Part shown: one piece after another, positions 38,790 to 50,517 of the stretch
Position numbering within the stretch: the stretch's first letter is position 1
Layout: every line of letters begins with the position of its first letter
Assembly: GCF_036417845.1 (NCBI RefSeq)
Contig: NC_089978.1
Coordinates: 136,270,288-136,334,287, forward strand
From: Apteryx mantelli
Lineage: Eukaryota; Chordata; Aves; Apterygiformes; Apterygidae
Length of the DNA: 64,000 nucleotides
Reading direction: 5' to 3'
Made by a program: the position numbers and the translations under genes
The notes under the pieces: model-generated
What the model was told of the DNA's origin: nothing
What the model saw: the letters and a program-made list of their open reading frames with translations, nothing else
The model's database searches: none

Positions 38790-40117
38790 TTTCCATCCCT
38801 GGAAAGGTGATGGAGCAGCTCATCCTGGAGGCCATCTCCAAGCATGTGGAGGACAAGAAAGTGATCAGGAGTAGTCAGCATGGCTTCACCAAGGGGAAAT
38901 CATGCTTAACCAATCTGATAGCCTTCTATGCTGGAATGACTGGCTGGGTAGATGAGGGGAGAGCAGTGGATGTCGTCTACCTTGACTTCAGCAAGGCTTT
39001 TGACACCGTCTCCCATAACATCCTCATAGACAAGCTCAGGAAGTGTGGTTTAGATGAGTGGAGAGTGAGGTGGATTGAGAACTGGCTGAATGGCAGAGCT
39101 CAGAGGGTTGTGATCAGCAGCAGTCTAGTTGGAGGCCTGTAGCTAGTGGTGTCCCCCAGGGGTCAGTACTGAGTCCAGTCTTGTTCAACTTCTTCCTCAA
39201 TGACCTGGATGAAGGGACAGAGTGCCTCCTCAGCAAGTTTGCTGATGATACAAACCTGGGAGGAGTGGCCAATACACCAGAAGGCTGTGCTGCCATTCAG
39301 AGAGACCTGGACAGGCTGGAGAGGTAGGCGGAGAGGAACCTCATGAAATTCAACAAAGGCAAGTGCAGGGTCCTGCACCTAGGAAGGAATAACCCCATGC
39401 ACCAGTACAGGTTGGGGGTTGACCTGCTGGAAAGCAGCTCTGCTGAGAAGGAACTGGGAGTGCTGGTGAACACCAAGTTAAGCATGAGGCAGCAAGGTGC
39501 CCTTGTGGCCAAGAAGGCCAATGGTATCCTGGGCTGCATCAGGAAGAGTGTTGCCAGCAGGTCAAGGGAAGTGATCCTCCCCCTCTCCTCAGTCCTGGTG
39601 AGGCCACATCTGGAGTACTGGGTCCAGTTCTGGGCTCCCCAGTACAAGAGGGATGTGGCACTACTGGAGCAAGTCCAGCGAAGGGCTACAAAGATGATTA
39701 GGGGACTGGAGCATCTCTCTTATGAGGAAAGGCTGAGAGAGCTGGGCCTGTTTAGCCTGGAGAAGAGAAGGCTGAGAGGAGATCTTATTAACATGTACAA
39801 GTATCTGAAGGGAGGGTGTCAAGAGAATGGAGCCAGACTCTTTTCAGTGGTGCCCAGCAACAGGACGCGAGGCAATGGGCACAAACTGAAGCACAGACAC
39901 TTCCATCTTAACATGAGGAAAAACTTTTTTACTGTGAGGGTGACAGAGTACTGGAACAGGTTGCCCAGAGAGGTTGTGGAGTCTCCTTCTCTGGAGATTT
40001 TCAAAACCCGCCTGGACGTGATCCTGTGCAACGTGCTCTAGGTGACCCTGCTTGAGCAGGGGGGTTGGACTAGATGATCTCCAGAGGTCCCTTCCAACCT
40101 CAACCATTCTGTGTGTG
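38790..40117 (+). mobile_element. CR1 LINE, 5'-truncated and degenerate, inserted in satellite
   Basis: 1.33-kb CR1 interrupting a satellite unit. The 6-bp sequence ATTTCT flanks it at 38784-38789 and 40118-40123, and the unit reads continuously when the element is removed. It encodes the reverse transcriptase core: [37 protein letters not shown], then PQGSVL and the catalytic FADD after a 1-base frameshift near 39122. There is a TAG stop near 39327 (a Trp codon in the family), then the C-terminal part from about 39343. It ends with the typical CR1 tail. Cannot move by itself. Confidence 0.95.
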
Positions 40118-40720
40118 ATTTCTGCCCCACAACAGACACTCCTCACAGCACAGCTCTTGCCACCGTACACCTTCCCTTGGAATGGGACTGGAAAGGGGCT
40201 GGCAAGGGAAGGTGTGTGGCAGCAAGAGCTGTGCTGTGAGGAATTTCTGCTGTGAGCCGGGCATGGGGGCTCTTAATGCCAGCCTTGTCTTGAAAAATGT
40301 TTTAGGGTTCAGGTTAATGTGGCAAGAAAGAGAAAGGCCAGAGGCACCTTTGGAATGGGACAGGAAAGGGACTGGCAAAGGCGCCTCTAGCCTTTCTCTT
40401 TCTCACAACCCTAGCCTTAACCCTAAAACATTTTTCAGACCAATGCTGGCACTAAGAGCACCATTTCTGGCTCACAACAGAAACTCCTCATAGCACACCT
40501 CTCTGGCCACCACACGCCTTCCCTTGCCAGCCTCTTCAGAGACTCACTCGAACGGCGCCTCTAGCCCTTCTCTTTCTCACAGCCCTAACTCTGAAACATT
40601 TTTCAGTCCAATGATAGCACTGAGACCCTCATTTCTGGCCCAGAACTGAAACTCCTCCCAATACAGCTCTCGTAGCAGCACACACCTTCCCTTGCCAGCC
40701 CCTTTCCAGACCTACCACCA
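40118..40720. repeat. ~175-bp satellite array, right part
   Basis: Continuation of the array after the CR1 insertion, with one inverted unit (about 40172-40372) and about two direct units (anchors near 40437 and 40607). It fades into unique sequence at the phrase CCAGACCTACCACCAAG. Confidence 0.92.
40172..40372. repeat. Second inverted satellite unit
   Basis: Reverse-complement unit with edges like those at 37978-38165 (CCCTTGGAATGGGAC ... CACCTTTGGAATGGGAC). Confidence 0.88.
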
Positions 40721-42500
40721 AGAAGATGGAAAAAGGGCTGTTTGTATGGCACAAAGGAGAAGTTCCCTTGCATCCTTTAGGAAGGCCATGTGGGCATGGA
40801 GGACTGCAACATGAGGTTACCACTTTAGGCGTTGGAGAAGGGCATTGGGAGGGAGTGATAGAGAAGCCAAGAAAATTGGCCCCCAGGCTGCTTACGTGAC
40901 TGGACAGTGGGTCATCTGTGTCAAAATGGAGCATGTCTTGGAGGGCAGGCAGCAGCCTGCTGCCAGAGTGCCTGTTGTTACTGGGGCTTGGAGCAGAAAG
41001 GGACACCCTGGAAGAGAGAGGAACTTGACAGGGGATAGGGCAGGAAAGGGATAATGGGCAGCAGAGGTCTGTGAGTGGGAGAAGGAAGGGATACAGAGAA
41101 CTGAGGCTACAGCATGGTGTGGAAGGCAGGGCTCCTGGGAAGTGGGCAGGGCCCTGGAGAAGCAGGGGACCTTGGCAACTGGAACTATGAGAAGAAGAAA
41201 CTGGCATCATTGGCAAGGCAGACTAAAAGTGTGTGGGAAGCAGGACCTTGCCTTGCCCCTTCCTTTTCCACCACTTAAAGCTCCTTCCCAATATCCCCAC
41301 TCACCCAAGAGTGTTTTGTCACCCTTCCTCATCTCCCTATCATCCTTGCATTACTCAACTGTTGTTTGGGAGCCTCAATAGCTGGATACTCTCTAAAGGA
41401 AGATCAGTCTGCAGTATAGAGTGACCACAACACAGGCAGCGGCTTCACTGATAGACTCACCACCACAGCACAGGAATACAGTGGGCTTACCAGTCTGGCT
41501 TTCGCAGGTTCCATTAGCAGTCCCTGACAAGACAAGTCTTGAATGCACCCCAGAAGTCCATCTGGGACAAAAGGAAACAGAGCCATAGAAAGAACAGGAA
41601 TTATGATGTACATCCAAGCAGTCTATCCAGTCAATAAGGTTTATAGTACATAGATTCCAGGTTAATTCAGGTAACATAGTAAAGAGAAAAATATAGCTAC
41701 AACACTTCCCAGGCTTAAGCTTAAATAGTGCTCCTTGACTCATGGGCAGAGCATCATGGTGGAGGCTCCAGCTGAGGCTTATCAGGGCCATTAAGTTAAC
41801 TGGTGCACTCAGGTCCCTGTTATATACCTGTTCCTTTCTTACTCTTATTTTCTCTGTGGTGTACCATTAACACTTCTGCATTGAGGGAGGAGGAGAACTG
41901 GAGTGGTATGAGAGGGAATAGGGAGGGGGGCTCTTGGGGATGGGCATAAACCAGAAAGAAGGATATCCATGGGGATATCTCAAGTAGGGATAGTAGACTG
42001 TGGAGGTAGTCAGGAGCCAGCGGGAAGAAGGAAAAGTGGTATTTGCATAGCAGGAGTGCAAGTCACCTTGGGAAGAGGTAAGGGCCTTTTGGGGGACACT
42101 AGTGCTTGGGATAAGCAGCTCTGGCAGCAGTTAGGCAAGTCATGTGGGCACTGGGGGTTGGCTGGAGGAACCCTTCAGTGGGATGTGGGTTGAAACGTTT
42201 CTACTGCCTTCAGCCTCCTAAGCTAGACTGTATGAGCCCTGTAGCTCTTCTCCAGGCCCAGGACTCTTTCAGATGCACAGGCTCATCTTTCTTCTAGGTT
42301 CCTGTCTCCTGGGCGGCATCTGTTGCTTAGTCTGTGCCCTGAGGAAAGCATGTCCTTTACTAGCTTCATCTCCAGGAGGACGCCTGCAGCACAGGACCAA
42401 TACTGCTGTAAGTCTTCCATGCACAGGGAACCATCTGTTCCGCAGTATGGCAACTGAGGCAGGCCTAGTTCCATCTCTGGCACCAGCAGAGGGGTTGAGG
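40720..42500. other. Intergenic, nothing certain
   Basis: Single-copy-looking DNA between the satellite and the second CpG island. A minus-strand open frame ends at 42283 (see findings), but I could not tie it to a family. Confidence 0.4.
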
Positions 42501-42689
42501 GGAAACAGGGTTTGGGGTGCAGCAGTTTGGGGGGGGTGGAAGGAGGGAGAGGGGAGCCAGGAGGGTTTCCAGCAGGAGAAGCAGGGGACAAGGGGAAGGG
42601 CAGGGGACTGTGAGAGTTTGGGGGGAGTCGCAGGAGTTATTGGGGGGGGGGGTGAGGTGTGGGGGAGGAGTTTGGAGGCAGTGGAGGGA

Positions 42690-43090
42690 GTGGGCAATGG
42701 GGCAGGCGTGGCTCCGGGTGTCAGGGGGATAAGAGTTCGGGGACAGAGGGGGGGTGTCTTGCAGGGCAGGGTGGGGCGGAGCTTCCCGTGGTCGGTATCT
42801 GGGAGTCTGGGCGCCGCCGAGTCGGAGAGTTCAAGAGGGAGCGAGCCGCTGCCGGCGTTCTGCGCGACGCAGCGTACGCTAGTGGTACCATGGAAACGGA
42901 GGACGCTGGTGACGTCAGGGTCGTGCTGGTGCCATGGCAACCAGAAGGCTCGCGGGGGGGGGGGAACTGTCACGCAGAGGTGGGGCCGCAGCCGGGCCGT
43001 GTGGTCGGGCCCTCCCTCGGCGCAGGGGCGCGGGAAGCACCTGCAGCCTCTGGGAGTTGCAGCAGGCACCAGGCTTGTGGGTTTCTGCTC
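42690..43090. promoter_or_regulatory. Second CpG island with RFX X-boxes and CRE
   Basis: Local GC/CpG-rich island. It holds GTACCATGGAAAC (42885-42897), the perfect CRE palindrome TGACGTCA (42910-42917) and GTGCCATGGCAAC (42929-42941). The two outer elements match the RFX X-box consensus GTTGCCATGGCAAC and lie symmetrically around the CRE. Such arrays are known from promoters of RFX/CREB-controlled genes, including ciliary and testis genes. The transcript it serves is not identified. Confidence 0.6.
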
Positions 43091-43834
43091 TGCAGGAACA
43101 GAACTTTCCCGTTTGTTAGCAGAAAGCTATGAGATTGCTTGATCTGCTGCTGAAAGTGTTGCCTCAGTGCTACCCCTCCATGCCGTTATGTTGCACTGGT
43201 AATGCTTCCTCCATCACAGATTATCCCTCTTCACCTTCCCTTTCCCAGGTCAGCTTCCTGGGACCACACCTAACTGGCATCCTGAGGGTTGTTTGTTCTT
43301 TATTCCAAGGCATCTTAGGGTAGAGACCATGCTGTATGACCCTGTAAAGAGGCTAGCTGATTTCTCTTGCCCCTGAGAAAGGCCAGAGACCGTTTGTTGT
43401 GGGTGGACATCTGTCATGACCCTTCTGATGCCCTTTTCATTTCTCACCCTCTGTCCCAAGAGGCACCCCAGTCCCTCAGGAGCTGCCAAGCAGAGGTAGT
43501 CTTTGTGGTCTGTGACTTGGCACCTCCATTACCTCTGCAGCATTGCTGGGAAAGGACAGGGGCAAACAGCCACTGCTCGCAGGAGGAGGAAGGGCACAGA
43601 CACCTGTGCACCTCCTAAGCATTTTGTGATGCACTCTGTGAGAACAGTGCTGATTCCCCTTCCTCTTATGGCTTTTGGGAGAAGGACAGAGGGTTCATCT
43701 GCCTCCTATAGCAGTTTTTCCTTTCCTAAGAAGCACTGTTGCCCACTGGCCTGCCTATCAGTAACTTTTCTTACATGGTGCTGGGATACCAATTCCTATC
43801 TGTGCTGTCTGCGGTAGGCCTCAGCACTTATTAC

Positions 43835-44475
43835 TGAATAATTTAAATGGGAAGGAACCTCAGGAGATCTCTAGTCCAAATGCCTGCTCAGAGTCAAGTC
43901 AGCTATGAAATCAGACTAGGTTGCTCAGGGCTTTATCCAGTCAGGTCTTGAAAACCTCCAAGGATGGAGACTGCAGAGCTTCTCTACGCAGCCTCTTCCA
44001 ATGCTTGACTCACCTCATGGTGAACAAGTTTTTCGCTATAACCAGGCTGAACCTCTCATTTCACATCTGTTCTCTCACCATCTCATCCTCATAGGTACTG
44101 GAAGGCTGCTATCAGGTCCCCCACGAAGCTTTCCCTTTTCCAGGCTGAACAAGCCTGGTTTCCTCACTGTCTCCTCATAGAGCAAATGCTTCAGCCCCCT
44201 GACTGTCTCGGTGTGCCTCTGCTGAACTCACTCCAGTTTATCAACATCTTTCTTGTACTGGAGATGTGTGTCAAAACTGGGCACAGTATTCTAGATGTGG
44301 CCTAATGAGTGCTGAGGAGAAGAGAATAATAACTTCCCTTGATCTACTGGCTATGCTCCTGGTTTTGCTGCGAGGGCAACTGCTGGCTCATGTTCAGCTT
44401 TCTGTCTACCAAGACTGCCAGGACCTTTTCAGCAGGCTCGGGACAGACGCAGTCTACTCATTCCTCAGCATTCTC
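43835..44475 (-). mobile_element. CR1 LINE 3' fragment, antisense
   Basis: The plus strand is the reverse complement of a CR1 3' end, from GGAAGGAACCTCAGGAGATC through the ORF2 C-terminal coding region (AGTATTCTAGATGTGGCCTA, CAGTTTATCAACATCTTTCT). Diverged; ends approximate. Confidence 0.93.
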
Positions 44476-47400
44476 CACATGTGAGAGAACTGTGACCCCT
44501 GCTTCCATCTTGCAGTATTACTCCTACCTGGTACTATGAGGTGGTGACATACCGCAGTCTTTTACACAAGTCTTAGTCTACCCTATTATTCATAGTACCT
44601 GCATGTGCTCTTCATCTGTTAGCTTTCTGAGGTTGTCTTAGCTAGCTGCTTTATGCAGTTCTGCAGGGCAGATGTACAGTGGAACCTGTGAGGACATCAG
44701 TACTCAATTTGCCATGTCATCAGGAGGGTGAAATTGCCGCATGAGGAAGATCATGGACAGCTCACTGTTTGCTAGCATCTATTAATGTCTTTTGTTTCTG
44801 TGAATCATCTCCTACCGCTTTTCTAGCTGTGCATATCCGCCGTGCAAACACAGTCCGTCACTGCCCCATACTGTTGTTTCATACATTTTTGACAAGGAAC
44901 AGAATCACTAAGAGAAGGTTATAAGTGGTTGCCTCCAAAAAAGAAAGCAAAAACCATTAAAAAGCCTCTCCAAAAACATATACAGATCTAGTCCTTCTTT
45001 GATATTGCTTGGCAGACTTATTTTTAAAGCAATAGGCATTGAAGCAAAATCCTGGAGCACTTGGTCTAATGGCAGTGGGATCCAAACCTGAGATCTGCAG
45101 GATCATGCCCTTGTTGGGTTTCTTAAAAAAAACAAAACAAACAAACAAAAAAACCCACTCCCCTCTTGACATAAGAAATGGAAACAAAGAAGAGGCCACC
45201 TGACATGTAGAGAACTTGGGGGGGGATGTTGTTTTGGTCTTGTGGCTTCCTGTCGTAAGGCACTGTTACACAGTCCTTTTCTCTGTGGAGAACTGATCAA
45301 GTATCTCTCCCTTAGCATTCCCTTGCCTGTTTCCGCTCCTCAGTTGTGATAGAAAGATGGTTCATGGGACATGTAGTGAACCAGACCAGGGCTTGTCACT
45401 GACCTGTGATGCCACAGAGCTAAAAATACCATTTGGAGTTTGGTTAAGGACAAACTGTGGTGTTAGTAAAATTGAGAGGGTAGCCCAGGGATGGGAATCA
45501 TAGAGGAGAAGAATACTAAGCCAATAGAAAGACCAAATGAAAAATGTGTAACTATGACCTAAGGAATTTCTCTCTCTCTTTCTCTTGCAGCCAATGAGTT
45601 CTGTACAGATTTCATCAGCTGTCAAGTCACTATCTGCTTTTCATGTTCCACATGCTTTATTTCACTTGATCCCAAACTACTGCATATCAACCCAAGTTTC
45701 ACATAGAGACAATGGGCATAGGTTAAAAGAAGCAGGGTGTATCCAACAGAGAAGAAGCATGTATAGCAGGATGGAGAGCCAGGGCATTGAAGGTTTCCTT
45801 ATGGAAGCAGGAAGCTGTGATTATTGGTTCCAGAGCCAGGAAGTTCTAGTAAGAATCCTTCATCTAGACATCTGCAGAAAGAAATAACAAGAAAAGGCTA
45901 GTGCGTGATAAATTTTTAGGAACAAATCTAAAGGTCAAGAGGCCTTAGTGGATGAGTAGCAACATCTTCTGTCATCCACGTGGTCATTTGTAGTTGCGCT
46001 CAGATTTGGGATGCTGTGAGGACTGCACATCTGAGAAGCATACGGAAATGGAATTAAAATAGATCCTTTTATCTCTCCATGGTATGCTCAAGTCTTGGTT
46101 TGCATTGAGATCATACCTGGATTAGATACAGTGCCCACAGGCAGTATAGTACAGATTGCAATTCAAACTGCAGCCCAAGAAGGCTCCACAGCACATGATG
46201 GAACCAAATACAGAGCAGAGGTAGGCTGCCTTGCTGCTTACAGAGCAAGGAATTGTGCAAGCCACCCAGTCCTTTGCTCTGCTTCAGATGTTCACACCTT
46301 GAAGGTGTATGGACACTAACCTGAACTGCAAGGGGAGGTGTATTCTCTTGCTGTGCGGTCATCTGTAAGAAAAAAAAAAAAAAAGAGAGAGAATGGATGG
46401 TGAGCTGCAAACTGCATGGTATGCTAGTGCCAAGCTTTTTTTCCTTTAGCCCACTTTAATCCCACTACCTTCGATTTTCACTCCTCATATTCTGAATGTA
46501 GGAACAGAAAAATGTCTACAGTGGGTCTGACCAGAGGTTCGTCTCCCCAACATGTCTCCGCTACAGCTGTCTGAACCCTCATATAAGTAAAAGGTCCTGT
46601 TATGCAATGCGATACCTTCTAAGGCAAGGACTTTTTTTTTTAATAGAAGACCTTTTAGTAATTTGTGGGGTTTTTTAATTGAGAATTAGTATTTTCATGT
46701 CAGATGATTTTTAAAATGTATGTACTGAGCACAAAAAATTCTTACAGAAGATGGTATAGCAAAGAGCATACTAGGTAACAGTATTCAGATATGTAAAGGC
46801 TGCGCTTTTTTATTATTATTTTACTATTTCATTGTTGCCATGGCTATTTAAGCCACTGCCAAAGTGTTCCCATGCTTTCCCAGAGGGAAATTGCTAGAGA
46901 ATTAAGAATTCTCCTCCACTTTTTGATATGGGGTGGGGACATGGAACGAGAATGGAATTTAGTATACAACATGTAGGCACATGGTGCCACTGTCTAGATC
47001 TCCAGTGATGTTTTTTTTCCATTTTGTTCTCAAATTCTTTTCTAATAACTGCTAATATTCCATTTGTTATTTTGGCTCATACTGAGCACTGAATCATCTG
47101 ACAGAGACTAACAATGACTTCAAGGTCTCTTCTGTGGGCTAATAGTTCATTTAGAGTTTTAAAGGGTAAGAAATTATTTTCCTATTATCCTCTGGGACAT
47201 GAAAACACCCAAGAGATGGTAGGATTATTACATTATACCTGAAAGCATAGAACTAAATTCTACCTTCTGATGGATCCAGGTGGCAGTATGTAATATTGAT
47301 TTTAAATAAATGAACAAATATTTTCTAGAGATCCAAGGAACTGGAGAAGAGACAGTAAATTGACAGAGAAGCTTGCTTTCTACAGAGACCTGGCTTGAGG

Positions 47401-48130
47401 CTAGAGCAAGTCATTTTGAACATATCCACACCACAAAACAGTCACAGTGCCAGGTAGTCTTGTCTCAAGAAAGGTGAAAGTGGTCTTCATTATTCCAGAT
47501 TGAGAGTGGGTTGGTCTCCTGTTCTCTTTGCCTTTATACCTAAGAAAGGAAAATTATTTGTACATTATCCTCTTTCAGGCCAGTAGAGTGTAGAGAATGT
47601 GGATGAAGACACTCATGCTAGACAGAAATGAAGCATGGGTAGGGACTAGATTTTCTGTCATCTGGCTCCAGCAGCGGTTCACACTGTAGGTGTATGTACC
47701 TCAGGGCTGGTTCAGCCCAGACTGCCAAGCCTCCAGCAAATGGGAAGTTCTGGCTCTTGGGAATTCTACCATCTCTGTTGTCAGTGCTCTGAGGACTGCT
47801 GAACTGCATTCCTTCTTTCTACTCATGGACAGGGCTTTAGCTAATATATTCTCTCACACTTTAATAGTAATTTTCTTCGTAGCATGAACTCTAACCATTT
47901 TGCCTTTTGCTGCACAATCTCTCTCCATATTAAGCAAGAAGATGGTGGGTGTGTGTGTGTGTGTGTGTGTGTGTGCAAGGGGGATTTCTTTCCCTTTCTC
48001 CCATCAGCTGGACAAGCTGCTGAGCTTTCACATCTGTGTAAAGCAGACTAGAGTTTAGGAACATTCACCACTATCTTACAGAAATGCTGTGATGTCTTCT
48101 ACATCCAATGTGCTTCTCTCCTGCCTTTTT
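44475..48130. other. Intergenic / degraded 3' region of the A2ML copy
   Basis: No convincing exon. Contains an old repeat phrase at about 46490-46600 (GGTCTGACCAGAGGTTCGTC) and a (GT)n run at 47947-47975. The C-terminal A2ML exons expected on the minus strand (receptor-binding domain end, family motif KVYDYY) were not found. Confidence 0.45.
47947..47975. repeat. (GT)n microsatellite
   Basis: GT dinucleotide run. Confidence 0.93.
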
Positions 48131-48135
48131 TTCAG

Positions 48136-48226
48136 TTATGCTGGGGACCGTGAGACCAGTAATATGGCCCTGGTAGAAGTGGAGATGCTGTCAGGGTTCA
48201 TTCCTATGAAGAGCTCTGTGAGAGCA
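48136..48226 (+). pseudogene. Inverted A2M-family exon
   Basis: 91-bp exon on the plus strand, with acceptor TTTTTTTCAG and donor GTAAGA. Encodes YAGDRETSNMALVEVEMLSG then FIPMKSSVRA; family: YVGSRSSSNMAIVEVKMLSG / FIPLKP. Its size and phases equal the family exon that should lie two exons after 49937-50152, but it points the opposite way. No lesion inside it. Confidence 0.88.
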
Positions 48227-49936
48227 GTAAGAGACCCTTCCCTCTGTCCTTCCTTGAAGATGTAAACATCTACTTTCCAGATGTAGCTCAGTCAGAAATA
48301 TCCAAACCCCTATGAATTCCTGCTGGAGAATGGTAGCTACAGGGAGGTGGTGGGTTCAGATAACTAAACTAAGCAAGTGTGGATATACTACTGGGCTATT
48401 TAACAAGGCAACATTCCACCTATAGAACTGACTGTGCAGTTTTTCATGCTTAGTAGTGAGGATCATATAGTGAGGTAAGAGATTAGAGAGGAGCTGAAAA
48501 ACACCTAGTTAGAACCACATGGGGTGCACTGAGACCCTTAGCTGTTGCCTGTGCCATTTACAGGGATATTCCATTGGGCAGTGTTGAATCCCATAGAGTT
48601 GTTCAATGACAAGCTCCAGTGTTCCATGAGATAGCTAGGAATATCTATCATATCTTTCTACTAAATATGTTGCCCTTTGCTACATGTGCTGAAAGTAGAA
48701 ATGTGGCTCAAGGAAATTTGTTCCTAATTCGATAAAATATTTTCTAATGCTTTGTACACTCACAACAAAACCCAGTGCCCGCCTTATAGGTAGGGAACAC
48801 AGTAAATGTGATGAGACACCTGACGAGTCTCTACTGCCCAGAGAGTCAGTCACCAGGCAGGTGGGGGAAGACTGGCCTCTGCTGATCCTCTTGAGTCCTA
48901 GACCACGTCAACAACTGCTTTGTGCTGGCTGAGATTGTTTCTGTGGCTATTTAAGGCACTGCCAATGTGTTGCCTAGCTTCCCCAGACCTTAGTTCTCAC
49001 TTCATGATCTCTTTGGAACCTATGGAGAAGGAGATAGTGTGCCCCAGTGTCTTTGTCACCACAGACAGGGAACTCTATTCTGTAGGCTTTTAGGGGTTTA
49101 TACTGCTGCTGGCTCCCACATCTTTCCACTGAAGAAAGAGTCCAAAGGGATCCCATACCTGACAGACACATGGATATCAAGCTGTTTCTGGGTGCTATCA
49201 CAATCCCTTGGCACTGTTTCCACATTTACTGACAATATTCAAGTGTTGTCAAATAGCGTGTTAGTTCTAGCTACCTCCTACATGCATTAGCCATAAATAA
49301 TTTTTATGTCCCGTTGTCTATACACTGCTTGCAGATTCTCTGTGAACTTGGTATGAGGTCTGAACAGAAGTGATCCAGGGAGGAGGTTTACGCAGGGAGT
49401 GACTTGACTCCACAGTTTTTTGCTGTACAAATGGTTCATAAGCATGGCCCTATTAAAGCTGCCAGAAAAATAAGATCACTTCTCCAGATGGCTTGGTTGT
49501 GTTGGTGTACTGGGATGAGAGGATTCTGGTACTACATCACTCCTCACCTCTGCATGAGACAACAACCCAAGGAATATCATGTCAGAAGGAATTTACAGTC
49601 CTAAGCTCCTGAAACAGTGACATCATCAACGCGTGCTTGATGTAGAAGCAGGCACAGTTCTGTACCTAATCTGCCTTCAGATTTACTGATCTCTTAACAG
49701 TACTTGACTCTGTAGTATGGGACCAGCAAAGCTGAGACATTTCTGAGAAGATACCATGGATGTTTGCACTAAAACAATGTCAGCTGAGTATACCAGAGCT
49801 CCTTCAAGCTTGACATGATTCTGCCTAGAAAGCCAAGTCCTACTGAGAATTTGACGCTATGGTGCCTACTTAGAGCTGAATCCTCACTTGAGGAATGAAT
49901 GGCAATACCCTATAGCTTTGTGCTACATACACTTAT

Positions 49937-50152
49937 CTGTACATAGACACATCCACTCCCAGTTGCCTGCACCGTTTATACCCCCGGGACTGCAAGGAGA
50001 GATGCCTGATGCAGAACCAACTTGTTGTTCCTGTGCACATGGAACTCCAGTGGAGAAGCATCCTTGCCTTTCACCATCACCATTACATCTCTCATTTCAT
50101 GAGGAATCAGGGCTGCATACTGAGCCAGGGCCTGCAGGCTAACAACTGTATT
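49937..50152 (-). pseudogene. A2ML exon 17 of window (in-frame TAA, donor lost)
   Basis: 72 codons: NTVVSLQALAQYAALIPHEM, ..., NKLVLHQASLLAVPGV, TAA (49978-49976), TVQATGSGCVYVQ. The family has NVPGMYTLEASGQGCVYVQ, so the stop replaces a Tyr. The donor position reads CAG/ATAAGT instead of GTAAGT. Confidence 0.92.
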
Positions 50153-50517
50153 CTGAAGACAAAGAGAGAGTTGCTTTGCTGTGGAGCAATGGGTACAAAA
50201 TACAGCACACTAAGTCAGGCACTGTATGAAGAACCATGGCTCTGATTCCCATTCTAACACAAGCAGGGTCCATGCCACTAAGTGCACAGGCAACAGGATG
50301 ACATCTGGCAGGGGTGGCTTCTGAGCCCTGGGGCTAGCAGGCCCAGGTCCTGGTTGATGCCATTTATACCACTGAGCAAAAGGATTTCCCCATGGCATTC
50401 CCCTTCACAAGTAGGTCTTATGTATACTTCTCTTCAAAAGCTAGATCTGGAGTGACAGGCACATGCAAGGCACACAGTATCTCTCTCCTTCCCCTATACC
50501 TTTCCCCAGCTTGTTAC

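Noticed and set aside
42273..43142. Plus-strand 289-codon open frame over the second CpG island
   Set aside because: Several frames on both strands are open because of GC-rich composition; glycine-rich low-complexity content and no recognised domain.
45575..45630. Minus-strand ADEICTELIGC as the A2M C-terminal exon
   Set aside because: Only a few scattered identities; the preceding KVYDYY exon is not found.
46290..46365. Minus-strand segment ENTPPLAVQVSVHTPSRC after a poly-pyrimidine acceptor, as the missing A2ML exon between CVYVQ and the inverted exon
   Set aside because: It resembles the family stretch EEFPFALGVQTLPQTC, but the expected start of the exon is absent, homology stops after the Cys, and its position and strand do not fit a simple inversion of the neighbour exon. 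Kept as a hint only.
46490..46610. Phrase like GGTCTGACCAGAGGTTCGTC as a gene remnant
   Set aside because: It matches an interspersed-repeat phrase also seen near 20.82 kb; better explained as an old repeat.
47660..47720. Minus-strand reading with ALRYIHLQ, as a match to the family's LRYNIL
   Set aside because: Match too short, no clear acceptor, and the flanking residues do not fit.
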